Shown in pieces: positions 57,001 to 64,000 of a stretch of 64,000 nt of DNA. Location: positions 1,862,501 to 1,926,500 of the forward strand of contig OY987226.1 in assembly GCA_963920705.1 (NCBI GenBank), written 5' to 3'. Positions within the stretch are counted from its first letter, which is position 1. Each line of letters begins with the position of its first letter. This DNA comes from Odiellus spinosus (Eukaryota; Arthropoda; Arachnida; Opiliones; Phalangiidae). The notes under the pieces are model-generated. The model searched no databases. It was not told the origin of the DNA and saw only the letters and a list, made by a program, of their open reading frames with translations. The position numbers were made by a program, and so were the translations under genes.

Positions 57001-59920
57001 TTTTAAAACCTTATGTGCACATGCAAATATCAGGAAAAAAATCTCTGGTAAAACATAAAAAACACGGAAAGATCAGGGAATTTGATTTTACAAATGTTAT
57101 ATGAACCCTGTAGTACCTAGTGGGTATCCGATTACTTGTAAAGGTTCGATTACCGATTACAATTACTTAGTGAAGTAATCGATTACCCGATTACTTTGAC
57201 GCTAAAGACGGCATTAAGTTGAGGTTAAATACATTACTCGTAAGACCTTTGTTCATAGAAAAATTACGAGATGCAAGTACCCACGCGCGAGTAATCGTCA
57301 AAGTACAAGATCTTGCCGGCGATTACTTTTTAAAAGTAATCGATTACGCGATTATTTGTAATCGTTTCCATCCAGCACTTCCCCTGTATCTTGCTTATTC
57401 CCTTATTTCTTCAACAAATTAACAATTTATTTCAGATTATGTGGGTTTCATAAAAAAAATTATGAAACTAATGCAGCTAAGTTACACGCAAATACGAAAA
57501 ATCGAAGTTGAAATGAGACAAATAAACGAAATGACGGAACCACCCAGTCGTCCGAGTAAGTATATTATTTAAACTCTTTCATTTTAAAATATTTTGTTAG
57601 AAAATCTTTTTACCGCGTCATACTTGGTTATATAAAAAGGTTTAAAATTTGTTAAGCCATGCCCAACTCTATTCTGATATCGCTGGAACCACCGATTAGT
57701 TCCCCATTTCCAGTTCGAAGTCCAATCATCACTGAAGGTTATCTTATTAAAATTAAATGTTCTTCTAATCATAATTATTTGCCGTGATCATTTGCTCTAA
57801 CATTTAATGCGTTGATTCCCTCGCTAACAAATGACTAAAACAAATTCGGAATTTGCGTTTATGATATAAATTTTAATATTTATTCAATGAGTTTTTAATT
57901 ATTGTCGCATGGTTTTGATTCGTAAAAACCTGTCATTAAATTTTGACTTGGCTTTTTGTTTCTGGACATTGTAGTTTCTATGGATGATTCTATGATCGAA
58001 TCGAAAATTCAATTAACCCAAGAGAAAGTTTTGGAAATGATTGAATCAGCCTATCCTAATCCTTTACACGCTAATGATATTGCTAAGTAAGTATTGTGGA
58101 TCACCCAGACTTTTAGGTCGATCGATCCCCAAAATCTCGCCGAGTTTGGAGTGATCGATCATAAAAAGCTCGCCGAGTTTGGAGCGATCGATCACCCGAA
58201 TCTCGCCGACTTTGGAGCGATCGATCACCCGAATCTCGCCGAGTTTGGAGCGATCGATCACCCGAATCTCGCCGAGTTTGGAGCGATCGATCACCCGAAT
58301 CTCGCCGAGTTTGGAGCGATCGATCACCCGAATCTCGCCGAGTTTGGAGCGATCGATCACCCGAATCTCGCCGAGTTTAGAGCGATTGATCACCCGAATA
58401 TTCCTGGTTTTAGTATCGTCGATCGTGGGCTTATATCTTTGCTATATTGGAATAAATCAATCATTCCCCGATTTGAATATTAATCTTGTACTGAAAATGC
58501 CTTCATATTTCAGAGTTTGCCAGTCCCCTGTGGAAGAAGTTCATCTTCACCTAAGAGAGTTGGAATCGAAAGGACTTATTAAATGTATGGAATCTGGTAC
58601 TTATACGAGAGTAACTCAAAATGATCAAGGTACGCAAAATATACTAAACATTTAAAAAACAATAACATTTCCTTACGAAGAAAGTTATTTTTTAGAGGTG
58701 AAACTAGTCCGTCAAATGCCCGCTGTTAATCGTTCTCAACAACCAACTATCGCAATCATTACCGCTCAATACTGTGAGAAATTAGCGGTGGATGCTATGA
58801 TCGATAATAAAGATACCTATGTTAGGTATAAAACTGAAGGTACGTTTTCAGAATAAACTTTTACGAAGTGTTTATTTTATTGCAAACTAACTTTTATGTT
58901 TCTTTCTAGGAGAATCGAATGTTTATACTTTGGGAAACATTGGTAACCACAGAGTTGTTGCGACAAAACTACCAGCTGTTGGCCATTCTAGAGGCGCTAT
59001 TATCGCGGCTGGAAACACAACTACAAGATTGCTAGGTTAGTTTTATATCGCAGACTTTCAGATTTCATTTTTACGAATTCTATACTAATACTTTTTATTA
59101 AACAGGAACATTTCAGAAGGTTGAGTACGTATTCTTGATAGGAACTGGTGGCGGTGTACCTCACTACACCGATCACACCAAACATATTCGTTTGGGAGAC
59201 GTGGTTGTTTCTAGCCCACCCGATATCGAAGGAAAGAACTACATTTATCTGTATTGCGAAAAAATGAAAAACTCTCCCGAGAATAACGCTGGCTCTTCGG
59301 ATAAATTCAACATTAAAACTTGGTGCCCTCCAAATTTGGAGCTTCAATACATTTCCCGACAATTATGGGAGCGCGGTTTAGCAGACCCGCACGTACGTCC
59401 CTGGGAACGACACATCGAAGAAGGCTTGCGAGCCCTCAAGGATCAAAAAAGTGATTTTTCCAGACCCCAAGGCGACCCTGATAAGCTATTCATGTCCATC
59501 GGGGGTAAAGACGTCATCGAAGTCAACCACCCTCAAACCCCAGAAGGCGCCTATGATCCCAGAAACCCTGAAATGCCAAAAATACATTTCGGAGCTATCG
59601 GGTATGTTAAATATTACGCGATAAAGTTATCGTAATTTTATTTTCCATCGATTCTTAGGAGTGGTAGAATGCTCATGAGAGACGATACTTCGAGACTGGA
59701 ATTTGCTAACCAACATGGTTTGTTGGCTTTTGATCCTGAGTTTGACGCCGTTATTGAATCAGTCTATGGCAACAGAAAAGAAAATTACGTCTTCATTCGA
59801 GGAATATCGGACTACAAGGATGGGACCAAAAAGAAAGAATGGCAACCTAACGCCGCATTAGCCGCGGCTTCCTTTATGAAAGCCGTCATATGCGCGATGG
59901 AGGTTGGGGATGAAGATTAA
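24075..59920 (+). CDS. Winged-helix plus PNP_UDP (nucleoside phosphorylase-like) protein, 9 exons, 517 aa
   Basis: Exons: 24075-24099, 52364-52516, 57436-57555, 57975-58086, 58514-58629, 58696-58839, 58910-59035, 59106-59601, 59659-59920. They sum to 1554 nt with every junction in phase. Residues ~1-60 are unstructured, with a curious HIAGGDHKGIIINKEAAP stretch; ~60-100 is a charged helix. Residues ~113-175 form a winged helix (EKVLEMIESAYP...HLHLRELESKGLI). Residues ~188-517 are PNP_UDP: IAIITAQYCEKLAVDAMI, VFLIGTGGGVPHY, IRLGDVVVSSPPDI, and VFIRGISDYKDGT with the Asp used as catalytic acid in nucleoside phosphorylases/nucleosidases. The domain resembles the effector domain of fungal NLRs more than housekeeping PNP. 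It probably cleaves or binds a nucleoside or nucleotide; the substrate is unknown. Exons 3-9 are firm, exon 2 is good, and exon 1 rests on phase and Kozak context across 28 kb. Confidence 0.85.
25772..26213. mobile_element. TTAA-flanked foldback, AGGGAGAATGCAACC ends, copy 1
   Basis: TTAA then AGGGAGGATGCAACCTAA at the left; the inverse, ending CTCCCT and TTAA, at the right. The arms are ~200 bp, pairing through AATAGGCCTAATCC and TTAGTGGGATTCATGGAG. The central ~100 bp is CG-rich (cgcgcgcgacg). Kolobok- or piggyBac-like by its TTAA site (inference). Non-coding. Confidence 0.8.
26210..26344. mobile_element. Short TTAA element abutting copy 1
   Basis: It begins at the same TTAA that closes copy 1, with AGGGAGAATGCAACCTAA, and ends GGTTGCAGTCTCCCT-TTAA. 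It keeps only the outer part of the arms, so it is an internally deleted member inserted at, or derived from, the same site. Confidence 0.65.
26930..28888. mobile_element. Element bounded by CAGGGTTGCCAC / CCAACCCTG, enclosing a 172-bp satellite
   Basis: It starts CAGGGTTGCCACACACCTGG with a GTCAGGGAATTT subterminal word. It ends GTCAGG...AAAAACTGTGCCAACCCTG. The same ends bound 29361-29702 and 48987-49342. The interior holds five satellite units (27040-27897) and a TCCTAT-rich stretch at 28557-28650. The boundaries could instead be two separate elements. Confidence 0.5.
27040..27897 (+). repeat. Tandem repeat, five units of ~172 bp
   Basis: The word ATGGCC(G/C)TAA recurs at about 27053, 27225, 27397, 27568 and 27740. 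Each unit also contains CACCTAGGCATAAACCGATA (with variants) and CTAGATTAATTTAAAATAAT. Single diverged units occur at 31900-32000, 40610-40760, and 49787-50945 (interrupted). Confidence 0.9.
29361..29702. mobile_element. GGTTGCCAC-ended element with GTCAGGGAA words
   Basis: It starts GGGGTTGCCACAGGTCAGGG and ends GTGGCAACCCTG. It is nearly identical in its middle part to 48987-49342, including the GCAACAAAGTTTGGCGAACG block. A shorter relative begins at 35703. Non-coding. Confidence 0.7.
30495..31190 (+). repeat. GTCAGGGAATTTGGAAATTG tandem array (~40 bp unit)
   Basis: About 15 units built from AAAAGGTCAAGGAAAAGTCA and GGGAATTTGGAAATTGACCC, with small indels. Its core is the same word found at the ends of the CAGGGTTGCCAC elements. 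Confidence 0.9.
32139..32452. mobile_element. Foldback element, AAGAATCCATTCAGGTTCC ends
   Basis: The left end AAGAATCCATTCAGGTTCC and CATAAGAATATGGGA are matched inverted by TCCCATATTC and GGAACCTGAATGAATTCTT. An inner pair AACTTTG(T)AACAAAAGTTCGTCCGC also matches. A fragment of the end is at 42430-42452. About 314 bp, non-coding. Confidence 0.7.
33020..33610 (+). repeat. GGTCAGGGAATTTTATAATT tandem array (~31 bp unit)
   Basis: About 17 units, with spacers of the type TGACCAAAAA or TGGATAAAA. It is a shorter-period relative of the 30495 array. Confidence 0.85.
33930..34060. mobile_element. One end of the TTAAAGTAGACA element
   Basis: TTAAAGTAGACAAGCAAGC and GACTCGATTCGGGCCTTGTC match the inverse of the right half of 8393-8924. 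The other end is not seen. It continues straight into a GTTCACAC-family copy. Confidence 0.5.
34066..34340. mobile_element. GTTCACAC family A (~290 bp), copy 1
   Basis: This family runs from AGCTACGGTCACACTAG, through TTAATCGATTTGAAACGG, TAAATCGATTTATCGTAGCT, GGTACGAAACTGGTTCCCGA and AAACGGTTTAAATCGATTC, to CTAGTATGAACGCGGCT. The ends are imperfect inverted repeats. This copy has a worn left end. Confidence 0.7.
34621..34846. mobile_element. GTTCACAC family A, copy 2 (opposite orientation)
   Basis: It starts AGCCGCGTTCATACTAGGCC and ends GATTAAGAAATGCTAG. It is inverted relative to the copy at 34066 and lacks part of the interior. Confidence 0.7.
36613..36825. mobile_element. GTTCACAC family A, copy 3 (internally deleted)
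   Basis: AGCTACGGTCAC runs directly into TTTATCTTTATAAATCGATT, so about 70 bp are missing. The right end is CCTAGTATGAACGCAGCT. Confidence 0.7.
37425..37770 (+). repeat. GGTCAGGGAAAAGTCA tandem array
   Basis: About nine units of ~40 bp of the type AAAAGGTCAGGGAAAAGTCA and GGAATTTGGAAATTGGCCC, a relative of the 30495 array. Reading frames across it are chance. Confidence 0.85.
38226..38559 (-). mobile_element. 337-bp foldback family (CAGAAGCCGATGAAACC), copy A
   Basis: 334 bp with ~30-bp terminal inverted repeats, CAGAAGCCGATGAAACCCTC to GTTTCATCGGCTTCTG. It is flanked by the direct repeat GTTCTAT on both sides, a 7-bp target duplication. Its interior is inverted relative to copies B-E. Small frames inside (MKPSFEVYYS...) are shadows. 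Confidence 0.88.
38730..38976. mobile_element. GTTCACAC family A, copy 4
   Basis: It starts AGCTACGTTCACACTAACAT and ends CCTAGTATGAACACGCCT. It is joined to a family B copy at its right. Confidence 0.7.
38977..39141. mobile_element. GTTCACAC family B (~180 bp), copy 1
   Basis: Contains TTTTCAAACCGTTTCGA, GATATTAATT, TCTACACGGATGACCCCAAA and CAAAGTCTCTAGTGTGAACG. The left end is merged into the family A copy. Confidence 0.6.
39541..39887. mobile_element. TTAA foldback, copy 2
   Basis: Same arms as 25772-26213 (ATAGGCCTAATCC, TAGGCTTAGCTGGATTCATA), ending CATTCTCCCT-TTAA. The outer left end is lost. Confidence 0.7.
40963..41299 (+). mobile_element. 337-bp foldback family, copy B
   Basis: 337 bp. 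The direct repeat CTTTTAT lies on both sides. The right end has CTACTTCTG in place of CGGCTTCTG. Confidence 0.88.
43185..43380 (+). repeat. GGTCAGGGAAAATGGGTCTAAAA tandem array (short units)
   Basis: About six units of 22-24 bp built on GGTCAGGGAAAATGGG, preceded by AACCTGGAAAAGTCAGGGAA. Confidence 0.8.
43445..43781 (+). mobile_element. 337-bp foldback family, copy C
   Basis: 337 bp. The flanks share GTCTATAG, 8 bp, while the other four copies share 7. The left end is CAGAAGTAGATG. Confidence 0.88.
44705..44857. mobile_element. Small foldback, CTTCAGATTAGGCGAAATTAG ends
   Basis: The left end ACCCTCTTCAGATTAGGCG is matched inverted by CGCTTCATCTGAAAAGG. The inside is rich in GATTTAATC words. 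A similar left end lies near 31810-31870. Confidence 0.45.
45419..45628. mobile_element. 210-bp element, GGCCCATTCAGACTATAGAA ends
   Basis: The left end AGGCCCATTCAGACTATAGA and the right end TCTATAGTCAGAATGGGCCT are near-perfect inverted repeats of ~24 bp. The inside has repeated GTTGTACAACTTTTG words in both orientations. Single copy in the window. Confidence 0.75.
46188..46525 (+). mobile_element. 337-bp foldback family, copy D
   Basis: 338 bp, flanked on both sides by GTAATAT (7 bp). Confidence 0.88.
46761..47055. mobile_element. GTTCACAC family A, copy 5 (near full length)
   Basis: 295 bp from AGCTATGGTCACACTAGCAT to AGTATGAATGCGGCT. This is one of the best copies for a consensus. Confidence 0.75.
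47956..48246. mobile_element. GTTCACAC family A, copy 6 (inverted)
   Basis: Runs from AGCCGCGTTCATACTAGGCC to GATTAAGAAATGATAAGCT, followed directly by a family B copy. Confidence 0.75.
48242..48430. mobile_element. GTTCACAC family B, copy 2
   Basis: Starts AAGCTACGTTCACACTTAAC and ends AGTGTGACCTTAGCT. The middle has TCTACACGGTTGACCCCAAA. Confidence 0.7.
48987..49342. mobile_element. CAGGGTTGCCAC / GTGGCAACCCTG element
   Basis: 356 bp with 12-bp perfect ends, flanked by TAAGT on both sides. Closely matches 29361-29702, so the two are recent copies of the same sequence. Confidence 0.75.
49873..50817. mobile_element. hAT-like non-autonomous element (945 bp), 8-bp target duplication
   Basis: The ends TAGGGCTGGGCG and CGCCCAGCCCTA are inverted copies. 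CTAAAATC stands on both sides (49865-49872 and 50818-50825). Subterminal GAGTACCGAGTCGAGTA words repeat at both ends. 8-bp duplications and TAGGGCTGGGC ends are typical of hAT. No transposase frame. It has split a 172-bp satellite unit. Confidence 0.88.
50380..50577. mobile_element. Foldback nested inside the hAT-like element
   Basis: GAGATACAAAAGTCTAGAGA and GGGGTTGTCA at the left are matched inverted by TGACAACCCC and TCTCTAGACTTTTGTATCTC. A smaller inner pair, GATGG...GACGACGC and GCGTCGTC...CCATC, lies around ATAGAGGC / GCCTCTAT. Confidence 0.75.
51600..51870 (+). repeat. 23-bp tandem repeat (taggcttaaatgtcgttgaa)
   Basis: About 12 units, starting near 51608, with GTCATTAAAA and GTCGTTGAAA variants and a few 1-2 base length changes. 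Confidence 0.9.
52364..52516 (+). other. Second coding exon of the winged-helix/PNP gene
   Basis: The acceptor is tatttttag and the donor CCAG|gtacgg, phase 1 to 1. The peptide is ERIVMTPTKKGRGHTTIRME...VMHIAGGDHKGIIINKEAAP. The start is basic; the end is unusual and not a domain I know. Confidence 0.75.
52699..52979. mobile_element. 281-bp foldback, CAAGGAGGATTAGACAAGG ends, 7-bp duplication
   Basis: The ends CAAGGAGGATTAGACAAGGA and TCCTTGTCTAATCCTCCTTG are inverted repeats. ATTTTAG flanks both. CCCACTCGGG and CACGTG(G) words also pair inside. Confidence 0.82.
53514..53850 (+). mobile_element. 337-bp foldback family, copy E
   Basis: 337 bp, flanked on both sides by ATATCCT (7 bp). Confidence 0.88.
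54460..54704. mobile_element. GTTCACAC family A, copy 7
   Basis: AGCTACGGTCACACTAGCAC to TTTAAACGCGGCT, with small internal deletions. It is followed by broken fragments of the same family, in the other orientation, to about 54900. Confidence 0.7.
54725..54905. mobile_element. GTTCACAC family A fragments
   Basis: CTCGAATCGATTTGATTCG and GAAACTGCTTCGGGAACCAG (54725-54828) are followed by AGCTGCGTTCATACTAGGCC from 54830. At least two truncated pieces. Confidence 0.5.
55841..56022. mobile_element. GTTCACAC family B, copy 3 (complete)
   Basis: 182 bp from AAGCTACGTTCACACTTGAC to CTGTAGTGTGAACGTAGCTT. The outer ~14 bp are perfect inverted repeats, with ACTTTGAAAC / GTTTCAAAGT just inside. Confidence 0.82.
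56028..56357. mobile_element. TTAA foldback, copy 3 (complete)
   Basis: TTAA then AGGGAGAATGCAACCTAA at the left; GTTGCATTATCCCT and TTAA at the right. Arms match copy 1; the interior differs. Confidence 0.8.
56766..56804. repeat. 17-bp perfect hairpin, 5-base loop
   Basis: ATAAGTTTATAACTTAT, loop CTTCT, then the exact reverse complement. Confidence 0.9.
57975..58629 (+). other. Winged-helix domain exons
   Basis: Exons 57975-58086 and 58514-58629 encode LTQEKVLEMIESAYPNPLHA, NDIAKVCQSPVEEVHLHLRE and LESKGLIKCMESGTYTRVTQ. This is the helix-helix-recognition helix-wing pattern, as in many DNA- or protein-binding winged helices. Confidence 0.8.
58116..58410 (+). repeat. 33-bp tandem repeat in the winged-helix intron
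   Basis: About nine units containing GCGATCGATCACCCGAATCT and CGCCGAGTTT, starting ~30 bases after the donor at 58087. The unit is 33 bp, so frames stay open on both strands. GATCGATC is a palindrome. Confidence 0.95.
58696..59920 (+). other. PNP_UDP (phosphorylase-superfamily) domain exons
   Basis: The last four exons (58696-58839, 58910-59035, 59106-59601, 59659-59920) encode the domain, from QPTIAIITAQYCEKL to ALAAASFMKAVICAM. Key motifs are GTGGGVP (phosphate/ribose loop), RLGDVVVS, AFDPEFDAV (place of the ribose-binding acidic residue) and RGISDY. An extra ~90-residue insertion (WCPPNLELQ...IEVNHPQTPE) precedes the last strand. Confidence 0.88.
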
Positions 59921-62900
59921 GAGTCTCCAAAGTACTGTCTAGTCAATTCGAAAAGACAAAAAAGAATTATTTCTAAATCTTCTTTCCGTAACATTTTTGC
60001 AGGGTTTCAGAACAGATTTTCCTATACCTTTTTAAAAGTACTTACGTCCCTAAGTACTTAGTTTTTAAATACGATAATGACGATATCTCCTTAAATTGCT
60101 CGAGGATTAGACACTTTATCTATAATCTATCGCACTTTTGAAGCCACATTAACCATTAACTAGCTTTGGGCGTGAATCGAAACCAAGATGCTAATTATAG
60201 ACTTTATGTTTTACGAGTTATACCGAGAATTATAACACTCACACCCAGATAACGGATGCCGCCGTCCAAAGCTTGAGGCGCCACCTGTTACGAGCATTAT
60301 AATTCTCAGTACAACTTGAATACAACACTATATATTAAAAGAAAAGAACTTCGCGCAAAGGCTGTCCTTTAAATACGTAACTTTTGATAGTTACAAATTT
60401 AAGATTGGAGGTTTTTCTGCTTTGTAAAGTTATGTTTTTGTAACATCGAAAGTAAATCCATATTATTTGGTTGGGAAACATCGAATCTTACAAGGTATCC
60501 TTGAAACTGGTTAAAGATATAAAAACCAAAATACACTTTTCGAATAAAAAAATATAATCGATTTTATATATATATATTACATACTGAAACCTTGTAAAAA
60601 TATCTTTATACAAAAATTAATATATTTTGCTCGCTTTTATTTCAAATATCTTAATTCTTTATATTATAGCTATAGTAACTATTATAGTCTGTTTTTTTTA
60701 TGTAAAATTTTTTTTAACGAAAGGACAAAGACTGTTTTTTGAATAGAAGAAATTTCGAGATAAGCTTACAACTACGCATAGGCAGTCGAGTAATAAAAAT
60801 ATATCGTAGGGGTGTGATTTCAATTTTTAAAAGCTCTCATCGCGAGTAGGTCCCAAATTAAACTCTTCTAAACAATAACTAATCCTTTTTAAAAGATATT
60901 TTTAGTGAAAGGACAAATCTCATGAAAGATAACATTTTTAGAGTTAACATTCGAGTGGGCAAAATTAAAGGGATACTTCTTATTTGAGTCTAGTATACCT
61001 TTAAGAAGAAGGAGCTTAGTAACTTGGTCACATAAACACCATGTTTCCGTAACGAGAACATTAGAGAACGTGTTAAGCCTAGTTTTTCATCATAGTTTCG
61101 TAACTTTCTTTAAAATTTTGTTAGTGTTTAAAGGAATATAACCTACAAGGCCAGATTAACGGAAAGGGGAAGGTTATTTAGGGGCACATCAAACCCTGAA
61201 CCAAGGCCCAAAATCACTTAATACAGCCCTGCCTAATGTCCCTCATTTCAAGTCACTAACTAGCGCCATAATTCGCAAAAGGTGAAGGCCCTGGTGGTAG
61301 ATATTTCAATTCTACCGGGACTCAAAAAATGGAGGGATTATATTCCCTTTAAAAGCATTTTTCTTAAAAATCTGCTTTTAAAGGATTATAAAGCTTCTGC
61401 CACTGTTCTCTAGAAGATGTCCCGAGGGCTAACAAAAGATGTTTCGTTTTTGGTTTATACTCCGTTTAATCAGCTGCGCTGAAATGAATTTTTCATGAGA
61501 CCTTCCCTTTAAATAGGAGAAATATAATGTATGTATAAATATATTTGATGCAGCGGATATTTAATTTTTAATTTAAAACTATGTAAAGAAAGAAAACATT
61601 TAACGTGTCTTTAAAAAAAAATGAATTTATATCTTTCTCCCAATGAATTTTATTCTTCTAGAATGTTACAGATTTCAAAAAAATTAAAAAAAACCCCTTA
61701 GAATCACTCGCTCATATTTAGACCTATAGAAACTATTTCCCGAGAATGTTATATCAAAATTAACGCACGAATGAAATAACTTCAAATAAGAAAGCTTCCA
61801 TATTTCTTCACACGCAGAATATAACTTAATTACAACGTCTTTAATCAATAAAGAGAAATATATCGAAGAAATCTGTCAGCGGGTTTGCGATGTTAATATA
61901 TTACAACAAAAAAAGACCCTTCACCTAAATTTTATTATAAACTAAGTTAATTGTTAAAGAATGAAAAAGTAATTAAAAATGACAGTTCCTGCGAGTTTAA
62001 AATAAGCTAATAATTTTATTTTATAAATCCGAAGAAATGAAGTCTGTTAATGCGTAAAATACTAATCTAAGGTAGTTAAATACTCTGCCGTAATAAAAAT
62101 TCATTATTATAGAAATAAAAGCCTTAGAACTTTCGACACAATGTGTCAAAGTCACTCGTTGCGTTATTGAAGATTATTTTGTAATTAGAAAAATCACTTA
62201 AATAATCACGGAAGAACGCGCAAAAATTTTAAACTGCCTACAAAAATTCATTCCGGGGGCCAATGTGCTTCGAGGCCAAAATTAAAAGTTTACCGGCAAT
62301 TCAAATCTCATCTAATAAAATTATTATACAAATCAAAAGACACTGGGTAATAAAAGCAAATATGAATTTCAAATTGTTTTACGGAAACTGTTTAAAAGGA
62401 AAACCGAAATGAAAGTGACCACGCTGCGCTTACATTACGGTAAATTAATTATATAACTGTTGAAATAATTGAGAATATTATTTTGGAAACAACCTACAAA
62501 GCAAATTTGAATGTATGTTTAAAAGAAATAAACGGAAGTTTCGTGTAAGGTGTGCAAACTAAATAAAGAAGCGATTAGAAGAGCTGATTTTGCGAAATGC
62601 AAATCAGGTATTTTGAACGTTTTGGTTAATTTTTTGTCTTTTTTAATGTAATTTCAGTGAAAAAATGATTTATTTTGTATTTAAAATTAGTTATGTAGAA
62701 GTGTTTCTGAAATTTCAAATAAACAGTTGACCAAAGCGTAACATTAATTTCCTCGTAGCTTACGGGATTGGGAAATAATGCCAATCGGCTTATGCTTCGT
62801 ATTCATCATAATCATAATGAAGCCTTCATTAGGCTTAATTAGAATTTTCGTTAGGCCTAACGCATCTACCGTCTACGTGGCGTGGAATTGTGGATAACTG

Positions 62901-63503
62901 GAAATGGTGCTTATAAATGGTTTTGCAAATATTTTTTTACATAATTCCAAGTTAAATAAATTAATCATTTAATTTTGATGTTAAATTAAAATTAACAAAA
63001 GTCACGAAATACAACGTACAGGTCCGAAGCCCGAGATAATAGACAACGCCCAATTCGCGTTTCGCCTAACATAGATGGCAGTGCCCACGTATTTTATTGA
63101 AACGGTTGACGCCGCGTACTATTTTTCCGCCATAGTAATTTTAACGTTGTGCTACGCGTCTGTTTTTCATCGTTTATTTTATACATTAACGTACTTAAAT
63201 TCTTTATTTTTAAATCCGATTTTATTTATGTAAGATATAGCTTTAAAACCGCGCAGTTAGTTTTACGATAAATGTCCGATTGTCCGTTAACGCCCGAATT
63301 TTTGACGGAACTTTATTTTCTAGCGGAATGATACTAGCTTATCGAAGACTCATATATACCCGAAGAGGGAAGCGGTTCTCGTTAGATGGGTTATTGCAGC
63401 CGTAAGAGAAGTGTCGTGACGTATTCGGAAAAATTTTGACTGAGGGGAGTGAAAGCTCCTTCAAACGCGCGGTCTTGTTTTTTTTGGAAAACAATATGAT
63501 AAT
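59921..63503 (+). other. Intergenic region between the winged-helix/PNP gene and HEXIM
   Basis: AT-rich with nothing clear apart from the candidate poly(A) signal. CATATATA at 63351-63358 could be a TATA-like box ~145 bases before the HEXIM start; this is weak. Confidence 0.5.
60543..60548 (+). promoter_or_regulatory. Candidate poly(A) signal AATAAA of the winged-helix/PNP gene
   Basis: First AATAAA after the stop at 59920, followed by an AT-rich run. Confidence 0.35.
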
Positions 63504-64000
63504 ATGAGCGGGATTAAAATCATGTTACCAACAGAATTACCCACGACTCGGACTTGCCAATACCCCTCAACTGATCGATCTGTTGCGGGTTTGGGCTTAA
63601 GTGAGGTGGGTGAAATGAGGGACCCGTCTGGGAACGAGGAAAGCCCCGTGAAGAAAAGTGGTAAACGAACGTGCTCCGCCAGCGAAGGTGAAGAGCAAGA
63701 CGAGGGATGGAACGATGTGGAAGACTTGACACGGACGTCGACTATCCGGAAAAGACATCGACGAGGTAAGGGCAAGAAGCGTAAGTGGAAACCGTATTAC
63801 AAGTTGTCGTGGCAAGAGAGGCGTGAACTCGACGAACGGGAAGCCCAGAGAGCTAACCACGCTCGGGAAGCCAGGTTCGCGCACGGTCAACCCGTAGCGC
63901 CGTACAACACGACGCAATTTCTTATGGACGACCACAATGTCCAAGAACTTGACCTATCTCGTCACCCGAATGGACATCGTGCACGCGACGGCGCGCACGG
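63504..64000 (+). CDS. HEXIM: HEXIM homologue (P-TEFb inhibitor), 5' part, cut at window end
   Basis: Binds 7SK snRNA and, with it, inactivates CDK9/cyclin T (P-TEFb) in the nucleus (family knowledge). The frame from ATG 63504 is open for 165 codons to the end, with no intron. Residues ~79-96 form the arginine/lysine-rich RNA-binding motif (RKRHRRGKGKKRKWKPYYKL). It is followed by a helical SWQERRELDEREAQRA and the diagnostic GQPVAPYNTTQFLMDDH, containing the PYNT element that inhibits CDK9. The acidic and coiled-coil C-terminal part lies beyond the window. An upstream ATG at 63496 opens a 3-codon frame whose TGA overlaps this start. Vertebrate HEXIM1 is also intronless. Confidence 0.95.
   Translation, partial: MSGIKIMLPTELPTTRTCQYPSTDRSVAGLGLSEVGEMRDPSGNEESPVKKSGKRTCSASEGEEQDEGWNDVEDLTRTSTIRKRHRRGKGKKRKWKPYYKLSWQERRELDEREAQRANHAREARFAHGQPVAPYNTTQFLMDDHNVQELDLSRHPNGHRARDGAH

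Larger units (their letters stand above)
52517..57435 (+). other. 4.9-kb second intron of the winged-helix/PNP gene
   Basis: It contains at least six mobile-element copies, listed separately, plus a 17-bp perfect hairpin and unlabelled AT-rich sequence. A composition-wise reasonable 85-codon frame at 56450-56707 could not be joined in phase. Confidence 0.65.

Noticed and set aside
58064..58655. Frames of 109-158 codons across the 33-bp array
   Set aside because: The unit is a multiple of 3 without stops. The true exons flank the array, and the intron borders are good.

Overview
This is a 64 kb piece of an AT-rich animal genome. It has spliced genes with GT-AG introns and many interspersed repeats, and nothing in it looks bacterial. 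The HEXIM-like and trithorax-like proteins resemble arthropod versions, and CCTAA-type words (the arthropod telomere is TTAGG) occur in one tandem repeat. I therefore infer an arthropod, perhaps a hexapod, but the sequence does not prove this.

Three protein-coding genes were found, all on the + strand. (1) Positions 1-20995 hold the last 26 exons that I could chain of a KMT2C/KMT2D (MLL3/MLL4, fly trr) histone H3K4 methyltransferase; the 5' part lies outside the window. The phase-consistent chain gives 3309 residues plus stop. In order it has a conserved coiled-coil region, a very large 4566-bp exon, an LXXLL box, a cysteine cluster, an extended PHD, FYRN, FYRC, a WDR5-binding (Win) motif, SET and post-SET. 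(2) Positions 24075-59920 hold a nine-exon gene whose phases also close exactly (517 aa). It encodes a winged-helix domain followed by a purine-nucleoside-phosphorylase-like (PNP_UDP) domain of the type used as an effector in fungal NLR proteins. Its first intron is about 28 kb. (3) From 63504 to the end is the 5' part of an intronless HEXIM gene (P-TEFb inhibitor), cut by the window edge.

The KMT2 gene contains two striking tandem arrays. One is a coding array of 42 in-register 45-bp units, each a 15-residue Cys/Pro-rich repeat. The other is a 20-bp array in the intron that splits the SET domain.

The 28-kb intron of gene 2 and its other introns are a graveyard of short non-autonomous DNA elements. 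These include five copies of a ~337-bp foldback element with 7-bp target duplications, TTAA-flanked foldbacks, two families that start with the same GCTACGTTCACACT end, a hAT-like element nested in a 172-bp satellite, and several GGTCAGGGAA arrays. I saw no reverse-transcriptase or transposase gene, tRNA, rRNA or CRISPR array.

Two of the three genes act in chromatin and transcription control: H3K4 methylation at enhancers, and P-TEFb sequestration. Nothing suggests that the three work as a unit; animal genes are normally transcribed separately.
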